This document shows positions 44,028-52,794 of a stretch of 64,000 bases of DNA, in pieces. Origin of the DNA: Candidatus Saccharimonadota bacterium (GTDB taxonomy: Bacteria; Patescibacteriota; Saccharimonadia; Saccharimonadales; Saccharimonadaceae); contig JAACVZ010000001.1 of NCBI GenBank assembly GCA_009992235.1, positions 47,465 to 111,464 of the forward strand, written 5' to 3'. The notes beneath the pieces were generated by a model. That model was not told the origin of the DNA. It was given only the letters and a program-made list of their open reading frames with translations, and ran no database searches. The translations under genes and the position numbers were made by a program. Numbering within the stretch: position 1 is the first letter of the stretch; the number at the start of each line of letters is the position of its first letter.

Positions 44028-44470
44028 ACGGCGCCTCCTTCAACGACCAGCCGGACGTGTTCGGGCGTGAGCCCGCTTTTGAGTAACGCAGGGTCGCCGT
44101 AGTGCCGAGTATGGGCAATTCTACCGTCCTTTATATCGCAGACGAGTGAGTATATCCATAGTGTGTGCGGTCCATCCTGTTCGGGCTGAACTTCCGCGAG
44201 TTCAATGAAAACGGTTTGGGTCTCTTCGTTTGCGGCAGATCGCCATACGTGAAATTCGCGACCTTCGACGGCGTATACGTTTTCAACAGCGTTGGCGGTG
44301 TCATTAGCGAGCTCGAACCGATGGAACGGCTTTCCTTTGTACAGCTGCATGCTGGTCTTTATGAAGTCTGGGCTCATGAGTTCCCTGCCCCATTTGGTGT
44401 TGCCGGTGCGTTCTGCCTCGAATGAGTCGAGCACGAGTTGGATGAGCTGGGGTGCAGTGAGGTGGGTCAT
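44024..44470 (-). CDS. NTF2/SnoaL-like fold protein
   Basis: 148 aa; the pattern of N-terminal helices, a curved sheet and conserved WIYSLVCDIKDGRIAHTRHY near the end is typical of SnoaL-like NTF2 domains. These may be enzymes, binding proteins or assembly factors. It starts 8 bp after the end of the upstream ATPase gene, suggesting one operon 47162-43359. Function unknown. Confidence 0.65.
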   Translation of the reverse strand: MTHLTAPQLIQLVLDSFEAERTGNTKWGRELMSPDFIKTSMQLYKGKPFHRFELANDTANAVENVYAVEGREFHVWRSAANEETQTVFIELAEVQPEQDGPHTLWIYSLVCDIKDGRIAHTRHYGDPALLKSGLTPEHVRLVVEGGAV

Positions 44471-44477
44471 AGGGCTG

Positions 44478-47162
44478 CTACTCGCTTCTCGGTGCGCCCT
44501 CGCTTGTTACCGGCTTTTTCTTCCTCGACCTTTTTCGCTTCCTTTTCGGAGCTTCGCCTGCCGTATTATGATCAATAGCTATGTCACCACTGCCAAAGGC
44601 CTGTGGAGTATCGCCTGCAGCGGGCCTGGAATCGCTCATAGGTGGCTGCACGAGCCCGCCAACAGCCTTGGCGCCGGCATCGAGTGGCCATAGGCGTTCT
44701 TGGGCGCGAGACTGTATAGGCGGTTCGCTACGTTGTTGAGCTGGAGCTTGTTGAGATGCAGGCATAACCCGAAGGTTAATTTCTGCTTCAACTTCGGAAC
44801 GAGGACGGCTGTAGAGGCGTCGGGTGTTCTCGATTATCCGTCCGCTGTTGTCTACTTGCTCGGGTGGTAGCAATAGCGTGGTGGCGCTAAAAGCTGGGGC
44901 CTTTTCGCCGTTAATGACCATGTTTATAATGAAGTGTCGGTTGTGCATTTGAAGCAGGTCGCCTGGTTCAAACTGTGGCTCGAACTGTTTCGCCAGTATC
45001 GGAGAATCGTCGGCTGATACGCGGAAGGAAATCATCGAACCGACGTTTCCGAAGATGGCGTCGCGTACGGTGTCGGTCATCTGTGAAATGTATTGGTTGG
45101 CGACGGTTAGGTTTAGGCCGTACTTTCGGGCTTCAGACAGAATAGTTGCAAAAGAGTCAGTGGCGAAGTTTTGGAATTCGTCTACGTACAAGTAGAATGG
45201 TCGCCTATCGGTAATGTTTGGAATGTCTGAACGGCTCATCGCGGCTAGCTGTATTTTTGTGACTAAGAACGCACCAAGAATGGCAGCGTTGTCTTCCCCG
45301 ATGAGACCCTTGGAAAGGTTCACTATAAGTATCTTACCTTCGTCCATTATTTGCCGAATGTTGAAGGTCGATTTTGGTTGACCGATGATATTACGGATGG
45401 TTGGGTTGGCAGTGAAAGCTCCTACCTTGTTTAGTACCGGTGCAATTGCTTCGGCCTGAAATTTGTCATTCCAGCTGGCAAACTCGACGTTCCAGAACTG
45501 TAACACCACTGAGTCTTTACAATAAGTTAAGGTTTCCTTGCGGAATTTCTTGTCGGTGAGCATGCGGGTAATGTCGAGCATGGTTGTCTCTGGACGATCG
45601 AGTAGCGCCAAAATGGTGTAACGCAAAATGTATTCAAGCCGTGGCCCCCACGAGTCGCCAAACATTCGCTTGAGGACGCCAATGACTTCCGAGCTGATGT
45701 TTGATTTTTGCTCGGGGTTGGTCACCTCTAGCGGGTTGAATCCTAGTGGGTAGGCAGTGTCGGCCGGGTTGAAATAGACGACATCGTTGGTACGACTGCC
45801 GGGGATGTAGCGCATGTTGTCGACGGCAAAGTCACCGTGGGGGTCGATAATTGCGTAGCCGTGGCCGTGGAAAATATCACTTAATGCAAACAAGCCGAGT
45901 AAACCGGTCTTACCGGCACCGGTTTGTCCAATAATGTAGACGTGACGCGACCGGTCGCCTCGAAGCATGCCGAACTGGTGGTTAATACCACGGAAATTGG
46001 TTAAGCCGAAGGCGCTGATGTTTTCATCGACGGCTGCATCGCCGGTAATAACTGGAAGTTTAGCTGGTGGTTCAGCGGTTTTGGACGACGCCCAAACGAT
46101 ATTCGGTGTTTCCACATTGGTGTGCGGGAGGTGGTAGACACTAGCAAGTTCTTCGATGTTGAGGATGAAGGCGCCGCTACCAAAACTTCTTTGTCGGTAT
46201 ACGGCCAGGTCTTCTTGTTTGAAGCTCGCACCAGCAATTTTAAAGCCGTTGAGGTTTGTGCTGTTGAACTGTTTGAAGGTTCCAACAATCGCTTGCATTT
46301 GCTGGCGGGCGTGAACGGTGCTCTCCCCTAGGTACGCAATGCGAATCTTTACTTTATAGCCAAGCTTGGTGGCTTTTTTCTCGGCTTCAGCGATACGAGT
46401 TTTTTCACGATCTGACAATTCCTTGATAGTCACACTACCAGCTTTACCCTCTTCTGGCGGACGCCATAGGGCTTCAAAAAGTTGAGCTAGCCAAGACAGA
46501 CCAGCCGATTGGGCACTGACTGTTCCATTTCTAACTTTCGATATCCAGCGTTCGGTTGTTTTGTGCCAGTCATCGGCAATTGGTTTGACTAGAATCTGCA
46601 CCCATATTTCCTCGCCGGTCGCTTCAAGTTTTGCCAGCGTACCGGTAATACCAGCAAGCGGGTCGACTTCAAAGCTTTGGAAGGTCTTAATAGGGAGTAC
46701 TTCATTATCGGTCAACGCAATTTCGGCAGTATAAATAACGCTGTGGTGCCGTTCGTGAGCGACATAATCTTCACCAGCGTCGCGAATTTGAACCGTTGGG
46801 TACTGTGAATACACCTGTCCTTCGACGAAACTACGTAGGTGCTTCGGTACCCAGACATAAAAACGAATCTGCCCATTTACAGAGGCAAATTCAAAACTGA
46901 GGTGTTCTTGGACTCCCCCGCTCTCGCGCAGCTCCATGCGGTCACGAAGAATTCCATGAAGGCTGGCAAACATTTGTTCGGCCGCTAACTCTTTTTTGTC
47001 GTTGGTCTTTGGAATCTCAAGAATGAGCAGGTCGCCTTCAGCCGCCACTGCAGCGTCGAGTTTGCGCCAGTTGCGCCATGCCAAATAACCAAACAGAAGA
47101 GCGACAGGACCCCATACGTACGGCTGAAGGAGGATTTGAAAGGTGGTCTCGATGATATCCAT
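44478..47162 (-). CDS. Membrane-anchored T4SS-type ATPase (VirB4/TraD/HerA-like)
   Basis: 894 aa. One N-terminal membrane helix (about residues 12-28), a domain of about 350 residues likely facing the cytoplasm, then a RecA-like motor: Walker A IIGQTGAGKTGLLG near residue 415, Walker B FYLYVDEFQNFATD near 665, and the sensor region NQYISQM. The tail (from about 800) is low-complexity with a Lys/Arg-rich end (KRKRKRSRKKK). Such proteins are common in CPR and may pump DNA or protein, possibly with type IV pili or conjugation. No other T4SS gene is nearby. Confidence 0.85.
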   Translation of the reverse strand: MDIIETTFQILLQPYVWGPVALLFGYLAWRNWRKLDAAVAAEGDLLILEIPKTNDKKELAAEQMFASLHGILRDRMELRESGGVQEHLSFEFASVNGQIRFYVWVPKHLRSFVEGQVYSQYPTVQIRDAGEDYVAHERHHSVIYTAEIALTDNEVLPIKTFQSFEVDPLAGITGTLAKLEATGEEIWVQILVKPIADDWHKTTERWISKVRNGTVSAQSAGLSWLAQLFEALWRPPEEGKAGSVTIKELSDREKTRIAEAEKKATKLGYKVKIRIAYLGESTVHARQQMQAIVGTFKQFNSTNLNGFKIAGASFKQEDLAVYRQRSFGSGAFILNIEELASVYHLPHTNVETPNIVWASSKTAEPPAKLPVITGDAAVDENISAFGLTNFRGINHQFGMLRGDRSRHVYIIGQTGAGKTGLLGLFALSDIFHGHGYAIIDPHGDFAVDNMRYIPGSRTNDVVYFNPADTAYPLGFNPLEVTNPEQKSNISSEVIGVLKRMFGDSWGPRLEYILRYTILALLDRPETTMLDITRMLTDKKFRKETLTYCKDSVVLQFWNVEFASWNDKFQAEAIAPVLNKVGAFTANPTIRNIIGQPKSTFNIRQIMDEGKILIVNLSKGLIGEDNAAILGAFLVTKIQLAAMSRSDIPNITDRRPFYLYVDEFQNFATDSFATILSEARKYGLNLTVANQYISQMTDTVRDAIFGNVGSMISFRVSADDSPILAKQFEPQFEPGDLLQMHNRHFIINMVINGEKAPAFSATTLLLPPEQVDNSGRIIENTRRLYSRPRSEVEAEINLRVMPASQQAPAQQRSEPPIQSRAQERLWPLDAGAKAVGGLVQPPMSDSRPAAGDTPQAFGSGDIAIDHNTAGEAPKRKRKRSRKKKPVTSEGAPRSE

Positions 47163-47225
47163 AGTGTCTATGCTATTTTCTCACCTCTGGCGTTATCTGG
47201 CAACTACTGCCCGTCGAAAAAGAGA

Positions 47226-48278
47226 TTATTTGTTCTCGGCGAGAGTGTATGTCGCTTTTGCGACCCGCTTGAACTGAGGCTTACTTTGCAGATTAAGCAA
47301 AATAGTCGTTTCTTTGACTTGTCGGCTTTTAAGCACGCGCTTCACAATTTCATCACGGTGAAGTGGTTCTTTAGCATCTTTAAGAACCTTGGCGATGATG
47401 TCGCTGACAGTTCCCTTGCTGTAGCCCCAGTCTTTAAGGGCGTAAATACCACGGCCAATAAGGACGAATCGTTTGTCTTTAATTAGTTCGTTGTGAATAG
47501 CTTGAGTGGTGACGTCTTTTCGTTTAAACACGCTGCCTTTAATGGCGCTTGCGATGTCAGAGAAATGCATTGGCGATTTGTTCTCGGCCAAAATAACAAA
47601 GATTTTGTCGCGGATGTTCTTTGGGTTAACTGTTGGCCACTTGTTTAATCCCCAGGTGTTATTGAGGCTAGCGAGGTGCTTGCTAATACTTGCAAGGGCA
47701 CTAATTTGGCGGGGGTGCTCGTAGGAAAGCTTGTCGAAGAGTTGGTCGACGGTTTGTGGCTCGGCGGCAGTTTTAATAGTTTCAACAATTTCATCAATAC
47801 GGCCTTTAAGCTTCTTTTCATCGCCGTAGTCAGCAATAGCAACGGCTGCTGCGTAGTGATCGTTCTCGTCGATAACGGTAAGTCCAGGCGCAAGTGTCGC
47901 GATAAAGGCAACGTGAGCACGCTGTTGAGCGGTTGTCGTCTTTTCGTAGAGTGCATCGGCAAGGTCTTGGGTGCGAGCGGCGCGTCCCATTTCGCTAAGA
48001 GTTCGAACAAAAAGCTTTTCAAGATGGTTAACGGCATCGGTTTTACCTTCTTCGGCAGCTATTTTGAGACGGATGAGAATAGCTTTTTCGAGCTGCCTAA
48101 CGCGCTCACGGGTAATACCAAGAAGGTCGCCAATTTGTTCAAGAGTTTCTCGGCGGTCGTAAAGGCCGAAACGACGAGTGATAATTTCACGTTCCCTTTC
48201 TTGGTCGATAAGAGAGATGATGTCTTCTACCCCTGATTCAAGGGTCATGGTTTGGGTTGTTTCGATGGCGTCAGTCAT
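47226..48278 (-). CDS. Sigma-70 region 4 / HARE-HTH regulator
   Basis: 350 aa. The N-terminal part is a sigma-70 region 4 (EREREIITRRFGLYDRRETL and IGDLLGITRERVRQLEKA), while regions 2 and 3 are missing. The rest holds at least two winged-helix HARE-HTH modules (AENKSPMHFSDIASAI...IYALKDWGYSKGTV; DAKEPLHRDEIVKRVL), related to the delta subunit of RNA polymerase. It likely binds the polymerase or promoters as an accessory factor. It has a perfect consensus promoter 70 bp upstream. Confidence 0.85.
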   Translation of the reverse strand: MTDAIETTQTMTLESGVEDIISLIDQEREREIITRRFGLYDRRETLEQIGDLLGITRERVRQLEKAILIRLKIAAEEGKTDAVNHLEKLFVRTLSEMGRAARTQDLADALYEKTTTAQQRAHVAFIATLAPGLTVIDENDHYAAAVAIADYGDEKKLKGRIDEIVETIKTAAEPQTVDQLFDKLSYEHPRQISALASISKHLASLNNTWGLNKWPTVNPKNIRDKIFVILAENKSPMHFSDIASAIKGSVFKRKDVTTQAIHNELIKDKRFVLIGRGIYALKDWGYSKGTVSDIIAKVLKDAKEPLHRDEIVKRVLKSRQVKETTILLNLQSKPQFKRVAKATYTLAENK

Positions 48279-48347
48279 ACGGAATTCGTTAACTCTTTCT
48301 TTCCTGCCTCACCTAGGATATTACCGTTGGTATATGATTATCCTTTG

Positions 48348-48376
48348 ATTATATAACTATATACACAAAATGTCAA
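48348..48376 (-). promoter_or_regulatory. Perfect consensus sigma-70 promoter of the 47226-48278 gene
   Basis: On the minus strand TTGACA (48371-48376) and TATAAT (48348-48353) are separated by exactly 17 bp. Transcription would start near 48341, giving a leader of about 63 nt. A further TATAAT (48457-48462) lies upstream with no clear -35. Only one other perfect consensus promoter was seen, at 51786. Confidence 0.85.
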
Positions 48377-48499
48377 ACATTATGTATGGCTATTTTTATA
48401 TATCAATTTTACGACCAAAAACACATGCTACTCCATGTTTCTTGTTGGTTGCTATCATTATAGCATAAAGTCGACAACTGCCGTATATGGTGGTTTAAG

Positions 48500-50815
48500 T
48501 TAAGAGGTCTTTTTGCGTCGTTTTGGGAATTTCCTTTTCCCAGCTGGCGCCTCGGCAATCATTTTTTTGGCATCTTCGTGCGTAATGTCTTTTGGATCGA
48601 CATCTTTGGCAATTTTGGCATTCTTTTTACCATCGGTGACGTATGGTCCCCAGCGTCCGTTGAGGACTTTTAGGCCATCGCCAAAGTCGGCGATGTTTTT
48701 CTCGGCTTCAGATTTTAGCTTAGCGGCGTAAAGGTCTTTTGCCTCATCTAGGGAGATGTCATGGGGGTCGAGCGGCTTAACGCTGACAAATAGCGAGCCA
48801 ACTTGGATATATGGACCAAAGCGACCAACGTTGGCCTTGATGTCCTGTCCGTCGTCGGTCTGGCCGACAATACGTGGTAGCTCAAAGGCCTTAAGGGCTT
48901 GGTCGAGGGTAACTGTTTCAATACGTGCACCTCTTGGCATAGGGGCAAAAATTGGTTTCTCACCTTCTTCGTTGTCGGTTGCGCCAAGTTGGAGCATTGG
49001 ACCGAAGCGGCCGAAGCGGGCATAGATTATTTTGCCGGATTTAGGGTCGGTTCCAACGGGGGTTGCTTGAGCGACTTTTGATCGGTCAATACTTCCCGAC
49101 TGTTCAACCAGAGAGTGGAACGGCGTGTAAAACTTTTCTAGCATGACGTTTCGGGCTAATGCACCGGTGGCAATGAGGTCGAATTCCTCTTCTACCTTTG
49201 CCGTAAAGCCGTAGTCGACGATTTTATCGAAGTGTTCATTAAGGAATCCACTAATCATAGTACCGATAGAGGTCGGGACAAGTTTGCCGCGGTCGGCGCC
49301 GGTTTTTTCTTCGACTAGTTCGCGGGTAACATCTGTACCGGTGGTACTGAGGACGACTACTTCGCGTACCTCACCTTCGCCCTCGCCTTTTTCGGCGTAG
49401 TCGCGATTTAGGATGGTATTAATAATAGTTGCATAGGTAGATGGTCGGCCAATGCCGAGTTCTTCAAGTTTCTTAACCAACGACCCTTCAGTAAAGCGAG
49501 CTGGTGGCCGAGTGAAGGTCTGCCTGGCGGTTGCCTCGAGTAGCGAGACGTTGTCGCCCGATTGCATAGCTGGGAGAATATCGGGATCTTTCTTGCCGCC
49601 ACCGTAGACTTTAAGGAATCCATCAAATATTATCACCTCACCCTTAGCTTCAAAGCGTTTGTCCGATGTGCTGATGGTGATAGTTGCAGTCGTTTTTTCA
49701 AGTTTTGCAGGCGCCATTTGGCTGGCAAGTGTTCGACGACGAATGAGGTCGTAGAGTTTTTGGTCGTATTCGTTAGAGCTCCCCTTCTCGGTTGCCATAT
49801 CGGTTGGACGAATGGCTTCGTGGGCCTCTTGGGCGCTGGACGATTTCGTTTTGAACTGACGGACCTGAGAGTATTCTTTGCCAAATGAGGACTCGATATA
49901 TGAGGCGGTAGTGGCCAGTGCCTGTTTGCTTAGCGTCACCGAGTCGGTTCGCATGTAGGTAATTTTACCCTCTTGGTACAACTTCTGGGCGCTAGACATG
50001 GTTGCCCGGGCGCCAAAGCCGAGCTTCGAGTTAGCCTCTTGTTGTAGCGTGCTAGTAGTAAATGGGGGGCCAGGGTTGCGGGTACCGGGGCTGGTGGTGA
50101 CGTCGGATACGCTGAAATCGGCGCCTTTTAATGATTCAAGGAAAGCTTGGGCCTCGGCTTCGGTGTCGAAACGGGGTTGTAGTTCGGCCTTGAATGAGTC
50201 GCCGTTGTGGGTAAATTGGGCGACAACTTTAAATTGGAATGAATTCTCGAAAGCCTGAATTTCTTTTTCACGCTCGACGAGCAACCGTACGGCTGGAGAC
50301 TGTACTCGCCCGGCAGATTTTCCACCAGGGACCTTCTGCCAGATGACTGGACTTAGCTCGAACCCAACCAAGCGGTCGAGTATTTGGCGGGCCTGCTGTG
50401 CCTGCACAAGCTGCATATCAATTGTACGAGGCGATTTCATGGCCTCTTCAATAGCGGTTTTGGTAATTTCGTGAAAGACAATACGCTTTGTCGTTAGCGG
50501 GTCGAGCCCAAGGACCTCACAAAGGTGCCAGGCGATGGCCTCCCCTTCTCGGTCTTCATCTGTTGCTAGCCAAACGGTGTCGGCTACTTTAACCGCCTTT
50601 TTAAGTTCAGCAATTGTCTTTTTCTTTTCGGTATCTATTTCATAAGTAGTCTGGAAATCATTTTTAACATCGATAGGCGGTGTCCCGTCTTTCGTTTTTT
50701 TCGCAATAGACCGAATATGCCCCACGCTTGATAGGACGTGGAACTCTTTACCGAGATATTTCTCGATGGTCTTAGCCTTTGCAGGCGACTCTACGATAAC
50801 GAGGTTTTTGCTCAT
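48500..50815 (-). CDS. topA: DNA topoisomerase I
   Basis: Type IA enzyme that relaxes negative supercoils. TOPRIM domain at the N-terminus (LVIVESPAKAKTIEKYLG; DEDREGEAIAWHL), active-site Tyr in KITYMRTDSVTL. The C-terminus has no classical four-Cys zinc fingers but three glycine/arginine repeats (ARFGRFGPMLQLG, ANVGRFGPYIQVG, NGRWGPYVTDG) and a lysine-rich tail. 771 aa. Confidence 0.97.
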   Translation of the reverse strand: MSKNLVIVESPAKAKTIEKYLGKEFHVLSSVGHIRSIAKKTKDGTPPIDVKNDFQTTYEIDTEKKKTIAELKKAVKVADTVWLATDEDREGEAIAWHLCEVLGLDPLTTKRIVFHEITKTAIEEAMKSPRTIDMQLVQAQQARQILDRLVGFELSPVIWQKVPGGKSAGRVQSPAVRLLVEREKEIQAFENSFQFKVVAQFTHNGDSFKAELQPRFDTEAEAQAFLESLKGADFSVSDVTTSPGTRNPGPPFTTSTLQQEANSKLGFGARATMSSAQKLYQEGKITYMRTDSVTLSKQALATTASYIESSFGKEYSQVRQFKTKSSSAQEAHEAIRPTDMATEKGSSNEYDQKLYDLIRRRTLASQMAPAKLEKTTATITISTSDKRFEAKGEVIIFDGFLKVYGGGKKDPDILPAMQSGDNVSLLEATARQTFTRPPARFTEGSLVKKLEELGIGRPSTYATIINTILNRDYAEKGEGEGEVREVVVLSTTGTDVTRELVEEKTGADRGKLVPTSIGTMISGFLNEHFDKIVDYGFTAKVEEEFDLIATGALARNVMLEKFYTPFHSLVEQSGSIDRSKVAQATPVGTDPKSGKIIYARFGRFGPMLQLGATDNEEGEKPIFAPMPRGARIETVTLDQALKAFELPRIVGQTDDGQDIKANVGRFGPYIQVGSLFVSVKPLDPHDISLDEAKDLYAAKLKSEAEKNIADFGDGLKVLNGRWGPYVTDGKKNAKIAKDVDPKDITHEDAKKMIAEAPAGKRKFPKRRKKTS

Positions 50816-50878
50816 GCTTTGTTACTCCAGTGAAACACAAGCCCAGACTGTATACAAGTTATTCATATTTGTAAAGCT

Positions 50879-51766
50879 TTACGGGGTGGCAGTGACGTTT
50901 TGGCTGAGTGCCCATTGTTGCCCACCTAGGTGTCTTATGGTGCCTGCGAGCTCCAGCATTGTTAGTGCCTGCAGAAATTCGCTTGCATTGGCCTCAGAGG
51001 CTCGCAGAAGCTCGTCATTGTCACGCACTCCTTCATATATAAGGGTGATAATGCGGTTTTCAAGCGGCGTGTTGCCTAATGGTAGCTGTTGTTGAACGGT
51101 TTCAAGCGATGGCGCTATTAGGCGCAAGATATCGTCGGCCGATAGTACAACATGGGCCCCCTGTTGCAGGAGACGGTTTGGACCTACTGACAACGGACTA
51201 GTGATCGATCCCGGTACGGCGCAGACTTCTTTGTTCTGGTCGATGGCGTGACCGACCGTTGAGAAGGTGCCCGACTGGTCGGCAGCTTCAATGACTATAA
51301 CGGCGTCGGCCAGACCACTGACAATACGGTTTCGTGCCAGAAAGTGATGTCGCATTGCCTCTTGGCCTATTGGGTATTCGGTAACTAGGGCTCCCCCACC
51401 TTTGACGATGTCTTTGGCGAGTTGCGAGTGTTGGGCTGGGTATATCTTATGAAGTCCATTTGCCAGCACGGCAATAGTCGTGCCGCCGGCGTCGAGCGCC
51501 GCTTGATGAGCAATGGAGTCGACCCCATAAGCTAGCCCACTTATTATAACGACACCTTTTCCGGCAAGAGCATAGGCCAAGTTGTATGTCACCTCTTTAC
51601 CATAGGCACTCGGCTTCCTGGTGCCGACAATTGCTACCGATGGTCGACGCTTACTGGGGAGCGAACCTATGACGTAAAGATGTTCTGGTGGTACGGCTAT
51701 AGTCACCAGGGGTGAGAGATACGCATTATCGGACAGGGAGCGTGTATTGATTTTTCCTATATTCAT
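50879..51766 (-). CDS. dprA: DNA processing protein DprA
   Basis: Loads RecA on incoming single-stranded DNA in natural transformation. The Rossmann-like core (VAIVGTRKPSAYG; ISGLAYGVDSIAHQAAL; FLARNRIVSGLADAV) and a C-terminal winged helix are seen. TATTCT (51776-51781) ends 9 nt before ATG 51766, favouring this over GTG 51772. It is divergent from the ncRNA unit. Competence is well supported in Saccharibacteria-type genomes, which rely on DNA uptake; the ComE channel genes are not in this window. Confidence 0.95.
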   Translation of the reverse strand: MNIGKINTRSLSDNAYLSPLVTIAVPPEHLYVIGSLPSKRRPSVAIVGTRKPSAYGKEVTYNLAYALAGKGVVIISGLAYGVDSIAHQAALDAGGTTIAVLANGLHKIYPAQHSQLAKDIVKGGGALVTEYPIGQEAMRHHFLARNRIVSGLADAVIVIEAADQSGTFSTVGHAIDQNKEVCAVPGSITSPLSVGPNRLLQQGAHVVLSADDILRLIAPSLETVQQQLPLGNTPLENRIITLIYEGVRDNDELLRASEANASEFLQALTMLELAGTIRHLGGQQWALSQNVTATP

Positions 51767-51785
51767 GTCCACCTTAGAATAAGTA

Positions 51786-51814
51786 TTGACATAAAGTCAA
51801 ACACCTGCTATAAT
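51786..51814 (+). promoter_or_regulatory. Perfect consensus promoter of the ncRNA unit
   Basis: TTGACA (51786-51791), 17-bp spacer, TATAAT (51809-51814). No protein-coding frame begins downstream before the terminator at 52165, so this strong promoter drives a non-coding transcript starting near 51821. Confidence 0.9.
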
Positions 51815-51820
51815 TCAAGA

Positions 51821-52203
51821 CGATTGGTTCACTGGCAACAGTAACCAAGCACCTTATACCCCCTATTTCTAACGGCAGTTCAATGTATATTGTACTGCTA
51901 TAGTTAGGTAGTGTGCAAGGCGCTTTCTAAGTAGCTACCCTCCACTTTTAAGGCCTGGATTTTTCCTGAAAAGCTTTGCACATTTACTAACCCCTTTAAC
52001 TCTACATCTCCGGATGCGGAGCCCGTTTAAAGGAGTTGTTCATATAGTGACTATCAAGTAGTAGATGTTCTCTGCGAGACTCATCTAGGTGCGTACCAAC
52101 GATTATTTCCTTGGACACGACACTTCACTCGACCAGCTTTTCGGGTGGGTTAAAGGGTAAAATGGCGCCAGGTGATGCCCACCCTTACCTGGCGCTTTTT
52201 TAT
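51821..52203 (+). ncRNA. Structured ncRNA of about 380 nt, family not recognised
   Basis: Between a perfect promoter and a strong terminator lies sequence rich in stems and without a long frame. Hairpin A (51824-51848): TTGGTT-C-ACTG, GCAA tetraloop, CAGT-AACCAA. Hairpin B (51875-51898): GCAGT-CAAT around GTAT. Long stem C: about 19 bp pairing 51903-51921 with 51973-51991 (core TGTGCAA/TTGCACA). Hairpin D (51989-52037): AACCCCTTTAAC/GTTTAAAGGAGTT capped by CTCCG/CGGAG. Hairpin E: TAGATG/CATCTA (52062-52087). GGGTGGG (52143-52149) can pair with CCCACCC in the terminator loop. It lacks the tRNA-like T-arm of tmRNA, the conserved GAGGAAAGTCC of RNase P RNA and the GGAAGCAGC of SRP RNA. Confidence 0.75.
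52165..52203 (+). terminator. Intrinsic terminator of the ncRNA unit
   Basis: GCGCCAGG (52165-52172) pairs with CCTGGCGC (52188-52195), followed by TTTTTTATTT. The loop contains CCCACCC, which can pair with GGGTGGG upstream, giving either a pseudoknot or an alternative antiterminator fold. Confidence 0.9.
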
Positions 52204-52208
52204 TTGAC

Positions 52209-52237
52209 TTGATTTTTCATGGGACTTATGCTATAAT
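52209..52237 (+). promoter_or_regulatory. Promoter of the 52290 small membrane protein gene
   Basis: TTGATT (52209-52214), 17-bp spacer, TATAAT (52232-52237). The -35 box directly follows the T-run of the ncRNA terminator, so the two transcription units are packed back to back. Confidence 0.75.
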
Positions 52238-52289
52238 AAAAGTATTCATTGCGGAAGTTCCGTGATGAGCACTTTGAGAGGAAGATCTG

Positions 52290-52652
52290 ATGATTGACCC
52301 GGGTATGCTGTACCTGTCTTTCTTGGTAGTGATGATGATGGTCTTTCTGGTCGTCGCGGCCGTCTCCATTTGGAAGCACAAGTTGTCGTTGGCGATTGCC
52401 GACTTTGGCATGTCGTTGACAGCTGTTGGCGTCTGGCTGGTCCTTCTCCACTATCATGAGTGGACGAATCACCTGTTGAATGCCCCTGATGGCCCGGAAC
52501 ACTGGGCTATGTTGGTTTCGACCAACACAATGGTTGCTCCGTTCCTGGCCGCAGCCGCGGCTTTCGTGATCGCCACCATATTGGAATTGGTGGCGCGCAG
52601 ACGAGCTGTTATTCGCGAACAACGCGAAAAGGCTTCGTCGCCTCAGAAGTAA
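52290..52652 (+). CDS. Small three-helix membrane protein
   Basis: Not recognised. 120 aa with membrane helices at about residues 8-28, 35-55 and 78-102 and a basic C-terminus (RRRAVIREQREK). It has a good ribosome site (AGAGGAAG, 52277-52284), in contrast to the leaderless genes around it. A 10-codon frame (ATG 52265) overlaps its start in another frame. Its wobble positions look richer in G and C than neighbours, a hint of recent acquisition. A GC-rich hairpin follows. Confidence 0.7.
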   Translation: MIDPGMLYLSFLVVMMMVFLVVAAVSIWKHKLSLAIADFGMSLTAVGVWLVLLHYHEWTNHLLNAPDGPEHWAMLVSTNTMVAPFLAAAAAFVIATILELVARRRAVIREQREKASSPQK

Positions 52653-52677
52653 CTGGGCACGTTAGCGCCTGCGGGCC

Positions 52678-52715
52678 GGCCGGGTGGAGTGGGCCTTTCA
52701 CCCCTTCACCCGGCC
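52678..52715 (+). terminator. GC-rich hairpin after the 52290 gene
   Basis: GGCCGGGTG (52678-52686) pairs with CACCCGGCC (52707-52715), with partial pairing inside the loop, followed by a T/C-rich stretch rather than a pure T-run. Likely terminator, perhaps weak. Confidence 0.5.
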
Positions 52716-52794
52716 ACCTTGGTCTTCCTCTCGATAATTGTTCCATAGATACGAAAAAGCTATGCTGATGAGCCGTAAGCGGCGAAAACAATAA

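Noticed and set aside
51821..52203. tmRNA or RNase P RNA at the ncRNA locus
   Set aside because: Length fits both, but there is no tRNA-like T-arm with TTCGA and 3' CCA, no tag frame ending in Ala-Ala, and no GAGGAAAGTCC motif.
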